Below are positions 1 to 9,063 of a stretch of 64,000 bases of DNA, one piece after another. The translations under genes were made by a program, and so were the position numbers. The stretch comes from an uncultured Tateyamaria sp. (GTDB taxonomy: Bacteria; Pseudomonadota; Alphaproteobacteria; Rhodobacterales; Rhodobacteraceae): assembly GCF_947503045.1 (NCBI RefSeq), contig NZ_CANNCF010000009.1, forward strand, positions 1 through 64,000. The letters are read 5' to 3'. The notes beneath the pieces were generated by a model, which was not told the origin of the DNA, searched no databases, and was given only the letters and a program-made list of their open reading frames with translations. The first letter of the stretch is position 1, and every line of letters starts with the position of its first letter.

Positions 1-727
1 CTGCCGCCTGTTGCACCAGCGCGCCCGTGCGCACTGATCCGGTAAAGCTGATGTGCTGGACACCGGGGTGCGCGGCCAGCGCCGCGCCTGCCTCCGGCCC
101 ACGTCCGGGCACCACGTTCAAAGCGCCATCCGGCAGACCCGCCTCGCGCGCGATATGGGCAAAGGCAAGGGCGGTCAGGCAAGCCTCTTCCGCCGGTTTC
201 AAGACACAGGCATTGCCCATAGCGAGGGCCGCGCCGACCGAACGGCCAATGATCTGCATCGGGTAGTTCCACGGCACGATATGGCCTGTTACTCCGTGCG
301 GTTCGCGTAAGGTGTAAACCGTGTAGCCGTCGAGATAGGGGATGGTTTCGCCCATCACCTTGTCTGCCGCACCGCCGTAAAACTCCATATAGCGTGCCAG
401 AGCCACGGCATCGGCGCGGGCTTGCGTCAGCGGTTTGCCCACGTCATGGGCCTCGATCTCGGCCAGCTGATCGATACGGGCGAGCACCGCGCGGCCGATA
501 TCGCTCAAGATACGGCCCCGTTCGGTGGCGCTCATCCGGCCCCAAGCGCCTGCCCGGGCGGCATGGGCGGCGCGGGCGGCGGCATCGATATCACTGGCCT
601 GCCCAGCGGCGATCCGCGCCAGATCGCTGCCATCAGATGGGTTGATCAGCGTCAGTGTGTCCGCCGCAGCACGCCAAGAGCCGCCGATCAGCATTGTGGA
701 AGGGTCGAACCAGAGGGCCTGCGTCAT
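1..727 (-). CDS. Aldehyde dehydrogenase family protein (C-terminus cut by window edge)
   Basis: This is the N-terminal 242 codons of an NAD(P)-dependent aldehyde dehydrogenase, which oxidises an aldehyde to the acid in the cytoplasm. Translating the minus strand from the ATG at 727 gives the family landmarks in order: an N-terminal GGSW stretch, the cofactor-binding PWNYP motif, the LKPAEE stretch and the FTGS loop. The reading frame leaves the window just before the catalytic glutamate and cysteine would appear, so those cannot be checked. The start overlaps the stop of the upstream GNAT gene by 4 bp (ATGA), making it the last visible gene of the ABC-transporter operon. The substrate is unknown; betaine- or semialdehyde-type dehydrogenases look similar at this level. 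Confidence 0.9.
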   Translation of the reverse strand, partial: MTQALWFDPSTMLIGGSWRAAADTLTLINPSDGSDLARIAAGQASDIDAAARAAHAARAGAWGRMSATERGRILSDIGRAVLARIDQLAEIEAHDVGKPLTQARADAVALARYMEFYGGAADKVMGETIPYLDGYTVYTLREPHGVTGHIVPWNYPMQIIGRSVGAALAMGNACVLKPAEEACLTALAFAHIAREAGLPDGALNVVPGRGPEAGAALAAHPGVQHISFTGSVRTGALVQQAA

Positions 728-1188
728 GGCGCACCTTTATATGCAAACGTGTAGCTGTGAGACTGATATGGCGTCAGCGCGGGGCCCCGTGCAAGCCCTG
801 TCACACCGGACAGAGTCGGCAACAGCCCATCCCAGAACCGCGCTGTGCCGGGCAACGCCTTGGCCACACCCAGCGCCCACGGGCCGGGAAAACGCGCAAA
901 ACACAAGGGCGCAGCACGGGTGCCAAGGCCCTTGCCGCGCCAGTCGTGAAGTATGCCGAATTCCGACAGGTCGTGATGGGCGTCCAGACGTTCGATCAAG
1001 GCAAAACCGACGCGGCGCTCTTGGTGCATTATCAACAGCGCAAAGGTGTCGGGATCGTCAAACCAGTCGATGATTTCCTCCAGGGGCGGGGGCGGCTCGT
1101 CTGGAGCTAGTTCGCCGAAATAGGCGGTGGCCGTGGCCTGCAGCCAAGCCATCTGATCGCGGGGCGCGGGGATCAGTGCAACGCTCAT
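724..1188 (-). CDS. GNAT family N-acetyltransferase
   Basis: A 154-residue protein with the layout of a GNAT acetyltransferase, which transfers an acetyl group from acetyl-CoA to an amine. The central part holds the beta4-alpha3 acetyl-CoA pyrophosphate loop (DWRGKGLGTRA, around residues 82-92), matching the R/Q-x-x-G-x-G/A signature. It overlaps the upstream ATPase gene by 4 bp and the downstream aldehyde dehydrogenase by 4 bp, so all three are very likely translated from one message. The acceptor substrate cannot be deduced. Its position suggests modification or detoxification of whatever the transporter imports. Confidence 0.75.
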   Translation of the reverse strand: MSVALIPAPRDQMAWLQATATAYFGELAPDEPPPPLEEIIDWFDDPDTFALLIMHQERRVGFALIERLDAHHDLSEFGILHDWRGKGLGTRAAPLCFARFPGPWALGVAKALPGTARFWDGLLPTLSGVTGLARGPALTPYQSHSYTFAYKGAP

Positions 1189-2759
1189 GCGGTATCGGTT
1201 ATGGGCAAGACCGGCGCCGCCTCGATCAGCGTTTGGGTGTAGGGGTGCTTGGGGGCCGAAAACACGTCCTCGGTCGCGCCTTTCTCGACAATCTTCCCGT
1301 TCTGCATGACCAGAACGTGGTCGGTGATACTACGCACAACGCTGAGGTCATGGCTGATGAACAGGTAGGTGAGGTTGTATTCACCGCACAGCTTGGCAAT
1401 CAGATCGAGGATCTGGGCGCGGACCGAAACGTCAAGCGCGCTGACCGCCTCGTCAAAGACTATGAGTTCGGGACGGATGATCAAGGCGCGCGCGATGGCG
1501 AGCCGTTGGCGCTGGCCGCCGGAAAACTGATGCGGGTATTTTTCGGCATCATCCGGCGACAGACCCACCGCACGCAGCGCCTCGGCAATGCGGGCGTCGC
1601 GATCCTTGGGCGGCGAGGGCAGCAGATGAAACGGCTCGGTGATCAGGCGTGATACTCGGTGGCGTGGGTTGAAACTGCCGTAGGGGTCCTGAAAGACCAC
1701 CTGCATCTTGCGCCGCACATCGAGGTTGGGATGACCGTCGGAATAGACCGGCATCCCATCAAGCAGGATGCTGCCCGATTGCACTGGCTCCAACCCCAGA
1801 ATGGCGCGGGTCAGTGTGGACTTGCCACAGCCGGATTCTCCCACCAGCCCAACCCGCCCACCGCGCGGGATATCAAAGCTGACTAGATCGACGGCGCGGA
1901 ATGTGCCGGGGTCGGAAAACAGACCGGTACGGGGCAGGGCATAGTCGCGCACCACGCTGCGCACTTGCAGCAGCGGGGCATTTTCCACAGGCTCCGGCAG
2001 TTTCGCCTGATGGGCAGAGGCCGCGAACAGCGCCTTGGTATAGGGGTGCTGCGGGGCGCTCAATAAGACGGGGGTGTCCCCCGCCTCAACCACGGCGCCA
2101 TTCTGCATGACGGTGATGCGCTGCGCCATCTGGGCGACGACGGCGAGGTCATGGGTAATCATCAACAGCCCCATGCCATCTTCGTGGGCCAACTCGACCA
2201 GCAGATCGAGAATCTGGGCTTGCGTGGTGACATCAAGCGCTGTTGTCGGCTCATCCGCGATCAGCAGTTTTGGTCCGCAGGCGATGGCGATAGCGATGAC
2301 AACCCGCTGGCGCTGTCCACCGGACAACTCATGCGGATAACGGCGCGGCGACATGCCCGCCAGACCGACGCGAGCCAGCACCTCTTCGGTGCGCGCTGCG
2401 GGGTCAAGGTCAGAGCGATGCAGCCGCACGGATTCCCCGATCTGGGCGCCGATGGTCTGCACGGGGTTGAGCGCGGTCATCGGTTCCTGAAACACCATGC
2501 CCAAGTGATTTCCGCGCAAGTCGCACATCTGCGCCTCGCTCAGTTGCGTCACATCCTGCCCGTCGAGGATGACGGTGCCTTGCGCCTCGCTGCCATCGGG
2601 CAGCAATTGCATGATGGCCAGCGCTGTCATCGACTTGCCCGACCCGCTTTCACCCGTCACCGCAACAACTTCGCCCGGATCAAGGCGCAGCGAGACGTCA
2701 TGCAGGATCTGGGTGCCGTGGATCGACAGCGACAAATTACTGATCTCAAGCAGGCTCAT
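1185..2759 (-). CDS. Double-ATPase subunit of a peptide/nickel-type ABC importer (DppD-DppF fusion type)
   Basis: A 524-residue protein made of two complete ABC ATPase halves, as in YejF or GsiA. Half one has Walker A GESGSGKS near residue 36, the LSGGQRQR signature and Walker B ending DEPTTALD. Half two has Walker A GESGCGKS near residue 305, FSGGQRQR and DEAVSALD. Both halves end in the oligopeptide-binding C-terminal extension ending in HPYT. It powers uptake through the two permeases encoded just upstream, overlapping the nearer one by 4 bp. Walker B of half two reads DEAVSALD rather than the usual DEPxSALD; the catalytic acidic residue is kept. Substrate is unknown: peptides, glutathione and sugar-acid derivatives all use this family. 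Confidence 0.92.
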   Translation of the reverse strand: MSLLEISNLSLSIHGTQILHDVSLRLDPGEVVAVTGESGSGKSMTALAIMQLLPDGSEAQGTVILDGQDVTQLSEAQMCDLRGNHLGMVFQEPMTALNPVQTIGAQIGESVRLHRSDLDPAARTEEVLARVGLAGMSPRRYPHELSGGQRQRVVIAIAIACGPKLLIADEPTTALDVTTQAQILDLLVELAHEDGMGLLMITHDLAVVAQMAQRITVMQNGAVVEAGDTPVLLSAPQHPYTKALFAASAHQAKLPEPVENAPLLQVRSVVRDYALPRTGLFSDPGTFRAVDLVSFDIPRGGRVGLVGESGCGKSTLTRAILGLEPVQSGSILLDGMPVYSDGHPNLDVRRKMQVVFQDPYGSFNPRHRVSRLITEPFHLLPSPPKDRDARIAEALRAVGLSPDDAEKYPHQFSGGQRQRLAIARALIIRPELIVFDEAVSALDVSVRAQILDLIAKLCGEYNLTYLFISHDLSVVRSITDHVLVMQNGKIVEKGATEDVFSAPKHPYTQTLIEAAPVLPITDTA

Positions 2760-3571
2760 ACGCGGGCCACCCTGAGGCGGGGATCAAGGGCGTCCCGCAA
2801 GCCATCTCCCAGCAGGTTCAGGCCCAGAACCGTGATGATGATGGCAAAGCCGGGCACCAGCGCCATATGCGGCGCAATCGATACCAGCGTCTGCGCATCC
2901 GCGAGCATCCGCCCCCAACTGGGTGTGGGTGGCTGCGCGCCAAGACCGACATAGGACAATGCGGCCTCGGCCAGAATGCCCAGGGAGAACTGGATCGTGG
3001 CCTGTACAATCAGCAGGTTGGCGATGTTGGGCAGGATGTGCTCGACACTGATCCGCGCCGGCCCCTTGCCCGCGACTCGAGCCGCCATTATGAACTCGCG
3101 TGCCCAAAGGGGCAGGGCGCCACCCCGCGTGACACGGGCGAAGACGGGGATATTGAAGATGCCGATGGCGATAATCGCGTTGATCGCCCCGGCCCCGAAA
3201 ATCGCAGTGATCAGGATGGCGATGACGAGGCTGGGAAAGGCAAAGATCAGATCATTGCCCCGCATGATGATTTCGTCCACCCAGCCACCTTGCCTAGCGG
3301 CGGCCCACAGGCCCAGAGGCACGCCAAGCCCGATCCCGATGCCCACGGCGACAAAGGCGACGGCAATCGACGTGCGCGCACCGACCATGATCATCGAAAA
3401 CATATCTCGCCCGAAATGATCCGTGCCGAACCAGTGGGTTGCATTGGGCGTCTGCAGCTTGGCAGGGATGTCCATCGCCGTATGCTCAAACGGGGTCCAC
3501 ACAAACGAGACAAGCGCGGCCAGCACCATTAGCGCCGACAAGACGCCGCCGAGGATCAGCGTACGGCTCAT
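2756..3571 (-). CDS. ABC transporter permease, DppC/OppC family
   Basis: A 271-residue inner-membrane permease of the peptide/nickel importer family. It has an N-terminal membrane anchor (residues 7-24), the OppC-type HWFGTDHFGRD motif near residue 46 and five further hydrophobic segments. The EAA cytoplasmic loop that contacts the ATPase lies around residues 155-175. Length and topology fit DppC-type subunits. It overlaps both neighbours by 4 bp (permease B upstream, double ATPase downstream), so the three subunits should be made in fixed proportion. Confidence 0.92.
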   Translation of the reverse strand: MSRTLILGGVLSALMVLAALVSFVWTPFEHTAMDIPAKLQTPNATHWFGTDHFGRDMFSMIMVGARTSIAVAFVAVGIGIGLGVPLGLWAAARQGGWVDEIIMRGNDLIFAFPSLVIAILITAIFGAGAINAIIAIGIFNIPVFARVTRGGALPLWAREFIMAARVAGKGPARISVEHILPNIANLLIVQATIQFSLGILAEAALSYVGLGAQPPTPSWGRMLADAQTLVSIAPHMALVPGFAIIITVLGLNLLGDGLRDALDPRLRVARV

Positions 3572-4515
3572 GTGCGCGCCCTCAGCCGGGGGTCGACGGC
3601 GGCATAGGCCAGATCGACCGCGAAATTCACCACGATCACGGCAAAGACCAGCAGCATGGTCACCGATTCAACCACGATCAGGTCGCGGGCCGAGATGCTT
3701 TGAAAGATCAGTCGCCCGAGGCCCGGCAAATAAAACACCTGCTCGATGATGATGCCCCCAGCCAGCAGGAACGAGAATTGCAGGCCCAGAATGGTCAGCA
3801 CCGGGATCATGGCGTTACGCAACCCATGGCGGCGCAAGGCCTGGCCCTTGGTCAGGCCCTTGGCCCGTGCGGTGCGCATGAAATCCTCTCCGAGCACATC
3901 TAGAAGGGCAGATCGCATGACGCGCGCAAGGATCGCGGCCTGCGGCAAGGCCAGCGCGATGGCGGGCAATGTCAGCGATTTGAGTGCGGCGAATGCCCCC
4001 TTGTCCCAACCTGCAAACCCACCCGCGCTGAACCAGCGCAAATTGATTGCAAAGATCAGCACCAACATCATCGCAAACCAGAAATTGGGAATGGCAACGC
4101 CAATTTGCGTGGCTCCCATCACGCCAATATCCCCCGCCTTGCCCCGCCGGGACGCTGCATAGATGCCCGCCGGAAAGGCGATCAGCGTCGACAAGGCCAG
4201 CGCATAAAGCGCCAGCGGCAGCGACACCCAGAGCCGGTCCGCGATCATCTGGCTGACCGGGGTGCGGTATTGATAGGAGGTGCCGAAATCACCCTGCACC
4301 ATGCCTCCGACCCAGCCCAGATAACGCTGCAGCTTGGACTGATCGAGGCCCAGTTCAGCCCGCAGGGCTGCCAGCGTGTCCTCTTGCGCGTTGATCCCCA
4401 GCATGAACGAGGCGGGGTCGCCCGGTGCCACTTCGATCACCATAAAGATGACCAGCGACGCGATGGCGAGGCTGATCAGAAGGGACAACAGGCGTTTGAA
4501 GGTATAGCGCAGCAT
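3568..4515 (-). CDS. ABC transporter permease, DppB/OppB family
   Basis: A 315-residue inner-membrane permease and the first gene of the operon on the minus strand. It starts with the typical OppB N-terminus (MLRYTFKRLL, then a hydrophobic helix), carries the GDP-containing periplasmic loop that follows the first helix, and ends with the usual DPRLR stretch. It should pair with the DppC-like subunit. The cognate periplasmic binding protein is probably the gene at 7456-8934 on the same strand, since no binding protein lies in this operon. That pairing is inferred from proximity only. Confidence 0.92.
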   Translation of the reverse strand: MLRYTFKRLLSLLISLAIASLVIFMVIEVAPGDPASFMLGINAQEDTLAALRAELGLDQSKLQRYLGWVGGMVQGDFGTSYQYRTPVSQMIADRLWVSLPLALYALALSTLIAFPAGIYAASRRGKAGDIGVMGATQIGVAIPNFWFAMMLVLIFAINLRWFSAGGFAGWDKGAFAALKSLTLPAIALALPQAAILARVMRSALLDVLGEDFMRTARAKGLTKGQALRRHGLRNAMIPVLTILGLQFSFLLAGGIIIEQVFYLPGLGRLIFQSISARDLIVVESVTMLLVFAVIVVNFAVDLAYAAVDPRLRART

Positions 4516-4527
4516 ATGCCTGTGACG

Positions 4528-5160
4528 TTAGGCGGGGTCTTTCGAGTGCGCAAGCACGTCCCTGAGTGCGCCCATGTCCTGCCCCAGGGTCGCCAGCGCC
4601 AGACCACGGACGGTGGCAAGGTAACAGGCCTGATCCCAACCACAGGTTTGAGTCAGGTTTTCCCATGTCCGCACAGACAGCAACGTCCACAGCAGATCGG
4701 TCGCCTGTTCGGGGTCAGTATCGGGGGGCAGTGTTCCATCAGCAACGAGCGCTTGGACGGCGGCCGCGCAGCCTTCGCGCATGTCAGCCATGCGCATGTT
4801 CCAGGCTTCCGCTGCTTCCGCGTCTGTGTCCACAACAGCAAGGATGGCCCGCGCGACCCCGTAGATGCGCGGGATGTAATTGCCCCACGCGGTGACAAAC
4901 GCATCCAACCGCTCGATGCCGGACTGGGCTGAGCGGCTGGATGCGAGGGCCGTATTCACGTCGTTGGTTTGGTCCTGATAGCGGGTCGCAGCCACCAAAA
5001 CATCCGTCCGGCTGGGAAAGTGCAGATAGACGGCCTGACGGCTGACTCCTGACGCCTTTGCGATATCGCTCATGGTCGGCAACTTTGCGTCGGTTTTTTC
5101 CAGCAACGACAGAGTGGCCTGCAAAATTCGGGTCGGGGTATCCGGAGAAGTACTTGACAT
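4528..5160 (-). CDS. TetR/AcrR family transcriptional regulator
   Basis: A 210-residue regulator with the N-terminal TetR helix-turn-helix around residues 25-47 (MSDIAKASGVSRQAVYLHF) and a longer C-terminal ligand and dimer domain. It is transcribed divergently from the flavin-reductase gene at 5236, with 75 bp between them containing nested palindromes that are a likely operator. By analogy with such pairs it probably represses its neighbour and itself. The best minus-strand promoter (TTGACA, 17 bp, TACTTT) places the transcription start at or next to the ATG, suggesting a leaderless message. The ligand is unknown. Confidence 0.88.
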   Translation of the reverse strand: MSSTSPDTPTRILQATLSLLEKTDAKLPTMSDIAKASGVSRQAVYLHFPSRTDVLVAATRYQDQTNDVNTALASSRSAQSGIERLDAFVTAWGNYIPRIYGVARAILAVVDTDAEAAEAWNMRMADMREGCAAAVQALVADGTLPPDTDPEQATDLLWTLLSVRTWENLTQTCGWDQACYLATVRGLALATLGQDMGALRDVLAHSKDPA

Positions 5161-5235
5161 ACTGTAAAGTAGCGCTTAGTTGACAGGCTGTCAATTGACA
5201 CAGTGTAAAGCAACTCTCAGGAAAGGAAGATCCCC
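5161..5235. promoter_or_regulatory. Divergent promoter with nested palindromic operator (TetR / flavin reductase)
   Basis: Two overlapping perfect dyads are visible: TTGACA-GGC-TGTCAA at 5180-5194 and TGTCAATTGACA at 5189-5200. Minus strand: TTGACA (5194-5189), 17 bp, TACTTT (5171-5166). Plus strand: TTGACA (5180-5185), 18 bp, TGTAAA (5204-5209). The dyads cover both -35 elements, as expected for an autoregulating TetR repressor. Confidence 0.55.
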
Positions 5236-5814
5236 ATGACCAAACGCATTTTCATCTGGGTGGCACACCCGAAACCGAATTCCCTGAATGCCGCGCTCGC
5301 CGCACGCTATGCCAAGGGTGCCGAGGCCAAAGGCGCCGAAGTCCGCGTCATGGCACTTGCAGACATGCAGGTCGATCCTGATTTTGAAGGCTATGACAGC
5401 AAACGGGAACTGACCCCGGACCTTGCCACGTGGCAGGACAACATCCGCTGGGCGGATCATGTGGTGATTGTCCATCCCTGCTGGTGGGGTGCGATGCCAA
5501 GCAAGGCCAAGGCAGTATTGGATGCGGGCCTGCTGTCGGGCTTTGCCTACAAATATCATGCGCGGGGCATGGGCTGGGAAAAGCTGCTGGAAGGGCGCAC
5601 GGGCGATGCCATCATCACTTCGGACACGCCTGTCTGGATCGACACAGTGATCTATCGCAGCACAGTGCGGCGCGTGATGCGCAATCAGGTGATGAAGTTC
5701 ACCGGCATCAAGCCGCGCAAGGTGGTGCAGATGGGATCGGTCAAGCTGGCCCCTCCGGCCAAGATCGACAGTTGGTTGAACCGCGCCGAATCCATGGGGG
5801 CGGCAGCCGCCTGA
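5236..5814 (+). CDS. NAD(P)H-dependent quinone/flavin oxidoreductase (flavodoxin-like fold)
   Basis: A 192-residue protein of the flavodoxin-2 family (NQO1/MdaB/KefF type), which reduces quinones or free flavins with NAD(P)H. The N-terminal strand and FMN phosphate-binding region appear as WVAHPKPNSLNAALA (residues 8-22). The middle part has the family's HPCWWGAMPSKAKAVLDAG stretch and a later TSDTP loop. A GGAAAGGAAG ribosome-binding region precedes the ATG. It is divergent from the TetR gene and probably controlled by it, perhaps in response to quinones or electrophiles. Confidence 0.85.
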   Translation: MTKRIFIWVAHPKPNSLNAALAARYAKGAEAKGAEVRVMALADMQVDPDFEGYDSKRELTPDLATWQDNIRWADHVVIVHPCWWGAMPSKAKAVLDAGLLSGFAYKYHARGMGWEKLLEGRTGDAIITSDTPVWIDTVIYRSTVRRVMRNQVMKFTGIKPRKVVQMGSVKLAPPAKIDSWLNRAESMGAAAA

Positions 5815-5853
5815 GGGGTCGCCACCCCGCTCGAAACATCTATGTAGGGGGCC

Positions 5854-6945
5854 ATGACGCGCCCCCTTTTCATCGGTTCCGAAATTTATCGCGGCTCAAG
5901 CTACGGAGGCTGGCACCCGCTGCGGGTGCCGCGCGTTTCGACAGTAATTGACCTGTCACGGGCCATGGGCTGGTTACCCTCGGATGTCTATGTGCCAAGC
6001 CCCCGCGTCAAACCCGCGGCGCTTACGATATGGCACACGCCGGAATATGTCGCCGCACTGCACGCCGCCGAGGCTGCCCAATCCGTCAGCGACGCCGTGC
6101 GCGCACGTCACGCGCTTGGCACCCCCAACAACCCGATCTTTCCTGAAATGTACCGCCGCCCCGCCACGGCGGCAGGGGGGTCGCTGCTTGCCGGTGAGTT
6201 GTTGGCCAAGGGCGGCATCGTTTATCATCCCGCCGGGGGTACGCATCACGGGATGCCGGACCGGGCCGGGGGCTTTTGTTATCTCAACGATCCGGTTCTG
6301 GCGATCCTGTCCTTGCGCCGCAACGGGGCTGCGCGGGTCGCCTATGTCGATATCGACGCGCACCACCCCGATGGGGTCGAACACGCGTTTGGAGATGATC
6401 CGGACGTGTTGATGATCTCTGTGCATGAAGACGGGTTGTGGCCGCGCACCGGCGCCTTGGGCGCAACGGACACGACGATCAACCTGCCTGTGCCACGTGG
6501 CCTCAATGATGATGAAATGGCGCTGATCCGCGACGACGTCATCCTGCCTCGCGTCACAGCATTCAAACCTGATGCCATCGTGTTGCAATGCGGCGCAGAC
6601 GGGGTCGAGGAAGACCCGCAATCCCATCTGTCACTGTCCAACCAATCTCACTGGGCGATCATACGTAGCCTGATGGGACTCGCGCCGCGACTGCTGGTGC
6701 TGGGCGGCGGCGGGTACAATCCGTGGTCCGTCGGGCGCCTCTGGACCGGCGTCTGGGCGACGCTCAACGGGTTTGACATCCCCGAACGGGTCACGGTGGA
6801 GGCAGAGGAAGTGCTTAGAACGCTGCGCTTTGACGGCAACCGCAGGGGCAAGAACCCGCCCGAGCACTGGTTCACGACACTGGCCGACAGCCCACGCCAT
6901 GGCCCGATCCGCGACACGCTGCGCACGAGGACCAAGTCGCTCTGA
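5854..6945 (+). CDS. Histone deacetylase superfamily (AcuC/acetylpolyamine amidohydrolase-like) hydrolase
   Basis: A 363-residue zinc-dependent deacetylase-fold protein. The catalytic His pair appears as GGTHHGMPDRAGGFCYLND, followed by the zinc-binding DIDAHHPDG (Asp and His ligands) and a third Asp in CGADGVEEDP. A conserved GGGGYN glycine loop lies near the C-terminus. Bacterial members remove acetyl groups from acetyl-CoA synthetase (AcuC) or from acetylated polyamines; the sequence alone does not decide which. It starts 40 bp after the oxidoreductase gene and could be co-transcribed with it. Confidence 0.88.
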   Translation: MTRPLFIGSEIYRGSSYGGWHPLRVPRVSTVIDLSRAMGWLPSDVYVPSPRVKPAALTIWHTPEYVAALHAAEAAQSVSDAVRARHALGTPNNPIFPEMYRRPATAAGGSLLAGELLAKGGIVYHPAGGTHHGMPDRAGGFCYLNDPVLAILSLRRNGAARVAYVDIDAHHPDGVEHAFGDDPDVLMISVHEDGLWPRTGALGATDTTINLPVPRGLNDDEMALIRDDVILPRVTAFKPDAIVLQCGADGVEEDPQSHLSLSNQSHWAIIRSLMGLAPRLLVLGGGGYNPWSVGRLWTGVWATLNGFDIPERVTVEAEEVLRTLRFDGNRRGKNPPEHWFTTLADSPRHGPIRDTLRTRTKSL

Positions 6946-6990
6946 CCAACCTGATTTTGTCATAATATCCTTGCCCGAGGGGCTGGACTG

Positions 6991-7395
6991 CTAGGACGGG
7001 GACACTTGATAATCCGCATCACTCACATGCTCCAACCACGTCGCGGCTGACCCATCCTGCATCTCTTGCATGGCGATATGGGTCATTGTCGTGTCGGGTC
7101 CGGCGCCGTGCCAGTGTTCAACCCCGGCCGGGATCCAGACGGTATCACCTGGCCGGATCAATCGCGGGGCTTCGCCACGCAGACAGACCAGGCCCACCCC
7201 TTGGGTCACATGCAATGTCTGACCCAGCGGATGCGTGTGCCAGGCCGAACGCGCGCCCGGTTCAAAGTGCACATTCAGCGCATGAAGACGGGCAGGGGGC
7301 TCAGCCGAAATGATCGGGTCCTGCCAGACCGTGCCGGTGAAATAGTCGGGATTGGCCCGCATGGAGGGGCGCGTTCCGGCACCATAAATCTGCAT
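6991..7395 (-). CDS. Cupin domain protein
   Basis: A small single-domain beta-barrel protein of about 134 residues with both cupin motifs: metal ligands in WHTHPLGQTLHV (motif 1) and PAGVEHWHG (motif 2). The start at 7395 is chosen because GGGGAG lies just upstream; an in-frame ATG at 7413 is possible. It resembles the (R)-mandelonitrile lyase/carboxymuconolactone-associated cupin group, but a specific reaction cannot be named. It lies downstream of the substrate-binding protein gene on the same strand, separated by a perfect hairpin. Confidence 0.8.
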   Translation of the reverse strand: MQIYGAGTRPSMRANPDYFTGTVWQDPIISAEPPARLHALNVHFEPGARSAWHTHPLGQTLHVTQGVGLVCLRGEAPRLIRPGDTVWIPAGVEHWHGAGPDTTMTHIAMQEMQDGSAATWLEHVSDADYQVSPS

Positions 7396-7429
7396 CGGGC
7401 GCTCCCCTGCCATTCGACTAAACCCGTAA

Positions 7430-7449
7430 GGCGCACCTGGTGGTGCGCC
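7430..7449 (-). terminator. Perfect stem-loop between binding-protein gene and cupin gene
   Basis: GGCGCACC pairs with GGTGCGCC across a 4-nt loop, with no run of T after it on the minus strand. It lies 6 bp after the stop of the binding-protein gene. Such hairpins usually stabilise the 3' end of the abundant binding-protein mRNA or attenuate read-through into the downstream gene. Confidence 0.6.
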
Positions 7450-7455
7450 CAGCCT

Positions 7456-8934
7456 TTATTCGGCCCAGCTCACACCGGTGAGGTCTGTGGCCTGGGTCGG
7501 CGCGTTGGTCCACAGACCCTGTACACCCGCCTTGGCGACGGACAATTGCGCCAGTTGGAACAGGTAACCATTCACCGCGTCCGCCGCGATGATTTCCTGC
7601 GCCTTGGCCATCATGTTGGTGCGCGCCTCGGGATCGGTTGTGGCATTGAGGGTCGTCATCAACTCCTGAAAATCCGGGTTGTCATACTGAAAATAGTAAT
7701 CCGGATTGCCATAGATACCGATGTCCATGGGCTCGGTATGGCTGACGATGCTCAGACCAAAACTCTTGCCACGGAATACGGTTTCCAACCACTGCGCCCA
7801 CTCGACATTGATGATTTCTGCCTTGATGCCAACCTCAGCCAACTGGGCGGCAATGATTTCGCCGCCGCGTCGGGCATAGGAAGGTGGCGGCAGGTGCAGC
7901 GTGGTTTCAAACCCGTCGGGCATGCCCGCCTCGGCCAGCAAGGCGCGGGCCTTGTCCGGGTCAAAGGCAGACCCGCCGGTCAAGTCGACATATGCCGGGT
8001 TGTGCGGCGCAAAATGTGTGCCGATGGGTGTGCCATAGCCAAACATCGCACCATCCACGATGGCCTGGCGGTCAATGGCATGGGCCACCGCTTGGCGAAC
8101 GCGCACATCATCGAACGGAGCCTGTTTGTTGTTCGTCGACAGGATCGTTTCGCCTTCGGTCGATCCGATCAGGACCTGAAAACGGGGGTCGGCCTCGAAC
8201 TGGGGCAGGTTTTCCGGGGCCGGGAAGCCCGTAAACACATCGACGTCTTCGGCCATCATCGCGGCAAAGGCCGCAGTGGGGTCAGAGATGAATTTGAATG
8301 TCGCTTCGGTGAGCGCGGGCTGTTCGCCCCAATAGTCGGCATATTGGCTGATCTGAATGCTGTCGCCTTGCGTCCATGAATCGAACTTGAATGGGCCCGT
8401 TCCTATGGGTTGTTGCTTGATGTTTTCGATGGACTCTGGGGCCACGATCACTGCATCGCCCCAGGCCAGATTGAACAGCATGTTGCCGTTGGGCTCGGAC
8501 AGGGTGACGCGCACCGTGCTTGCGTCCACGACCTCGACGCTGGCGATCGCCGCATAAAGCGCCTTTTGGGCATTTGCGCTGTCTTCGGCGAGGATGCGGT
8601 CGAGGGTAAACTTCACGTCTTCGGCGTCCATTGTGGTGCCGTCGTGAAAGGTGACCCCTTCGCGCAGATTGAAGGTATAGGTCAGCCCGTCTTCGGAAAT
8701 CTCCCAGCTTTCGGCGAGACCGGGCACAACCGATCCGTCGCCCATGAACCGGGTCAGACCTTCGAATACGTTGGAATAGAGAACCGAATCGATGGCTCCC
8801 GCAGCGGCGGAGGTCGGATCGAGATGCGGCGGTTCCAGTTGCATTGCGACGGTGATGTCAGTCTTGGCGGCAGCCATTCCGGCAAACAGTGCAGCGCCAG
8901 CGACGCCAAGGAACAGGGGGCGGATGTGGACCAT
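7456..8934 (-). CDS. ABC transporter substrate-binding protein, SBP_bac_5 (peptide/oligopeptide) family
   Basis: A secreted periplasmic binding protein of 492 residues. The start at 8934 is preferred over 9012 because it has an AGGGAG ribosome-binding site and begins a clear signal peptide (hydrophobic core, then GMAAAKTD as cleavage region). The family 5 signature follows: EPPHLDP, then the EGLTRF segment and the ESWEISEDGLTYTF region, with GTGPFKF near residue 155. It should deliver substrate to the permeases at 2756-4515, although four genes lie between them. Substrate unknown. Confidence 0.9.
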   Translation of the reverse strand: MVHIRPLFLGVAGAALFAGMAAAKTDITVAMQLEPPHLDPTSAAAGAIDSVLYSNVFEGLTRFMGDGSVVPGLAESWEISEDGLTYTFNLREGVTFHDGTTMDAEDVKFTLDRILAEDSANAQKALYAAIASVEVVDASTVRVTLSEPNGNMLFNLAWGDAVIVAPESIENIKQQPIGTGPFKFDSWTQGDSIQISQYADYWGEQPALTEATFKFISDPTAAFAAMMAEDVDVFTGFPAPENLPQFEADPRFQVLIGSTEGETILSTNNKQAPFDDVRVRQAVAHAIDRQAIVDGAMFGYGTPIGTHFAPHNPAYVDLTGGSAFDPDKARALLAEAGMPDGFETTLHLPPPSYARRGGEIIAAQLAEVGIKAEIINVEWAQWLETVFRGKSFGLSIVSHTEPMDIGIYGNPDYYFQYDNPDFQELMTTLNATTDPEARTNMMAKAQEIIAADAVNGYLFQLAQLSVAKAGVQGLWTNAPTQATDLTGVSWAE

Positions 8935-9063
8935 GGGTTTCTCCCTCAGGTGGCAATTTGACCAAAGGCTAGCCAAAACCGCACCGCTTGGCCAGCGTGC
9001 AACACTTGGCATGGGCGTTCAGCTGCGATACGTCGGCGTCTTTCGCCGAGAAGAGGAAGTGTG

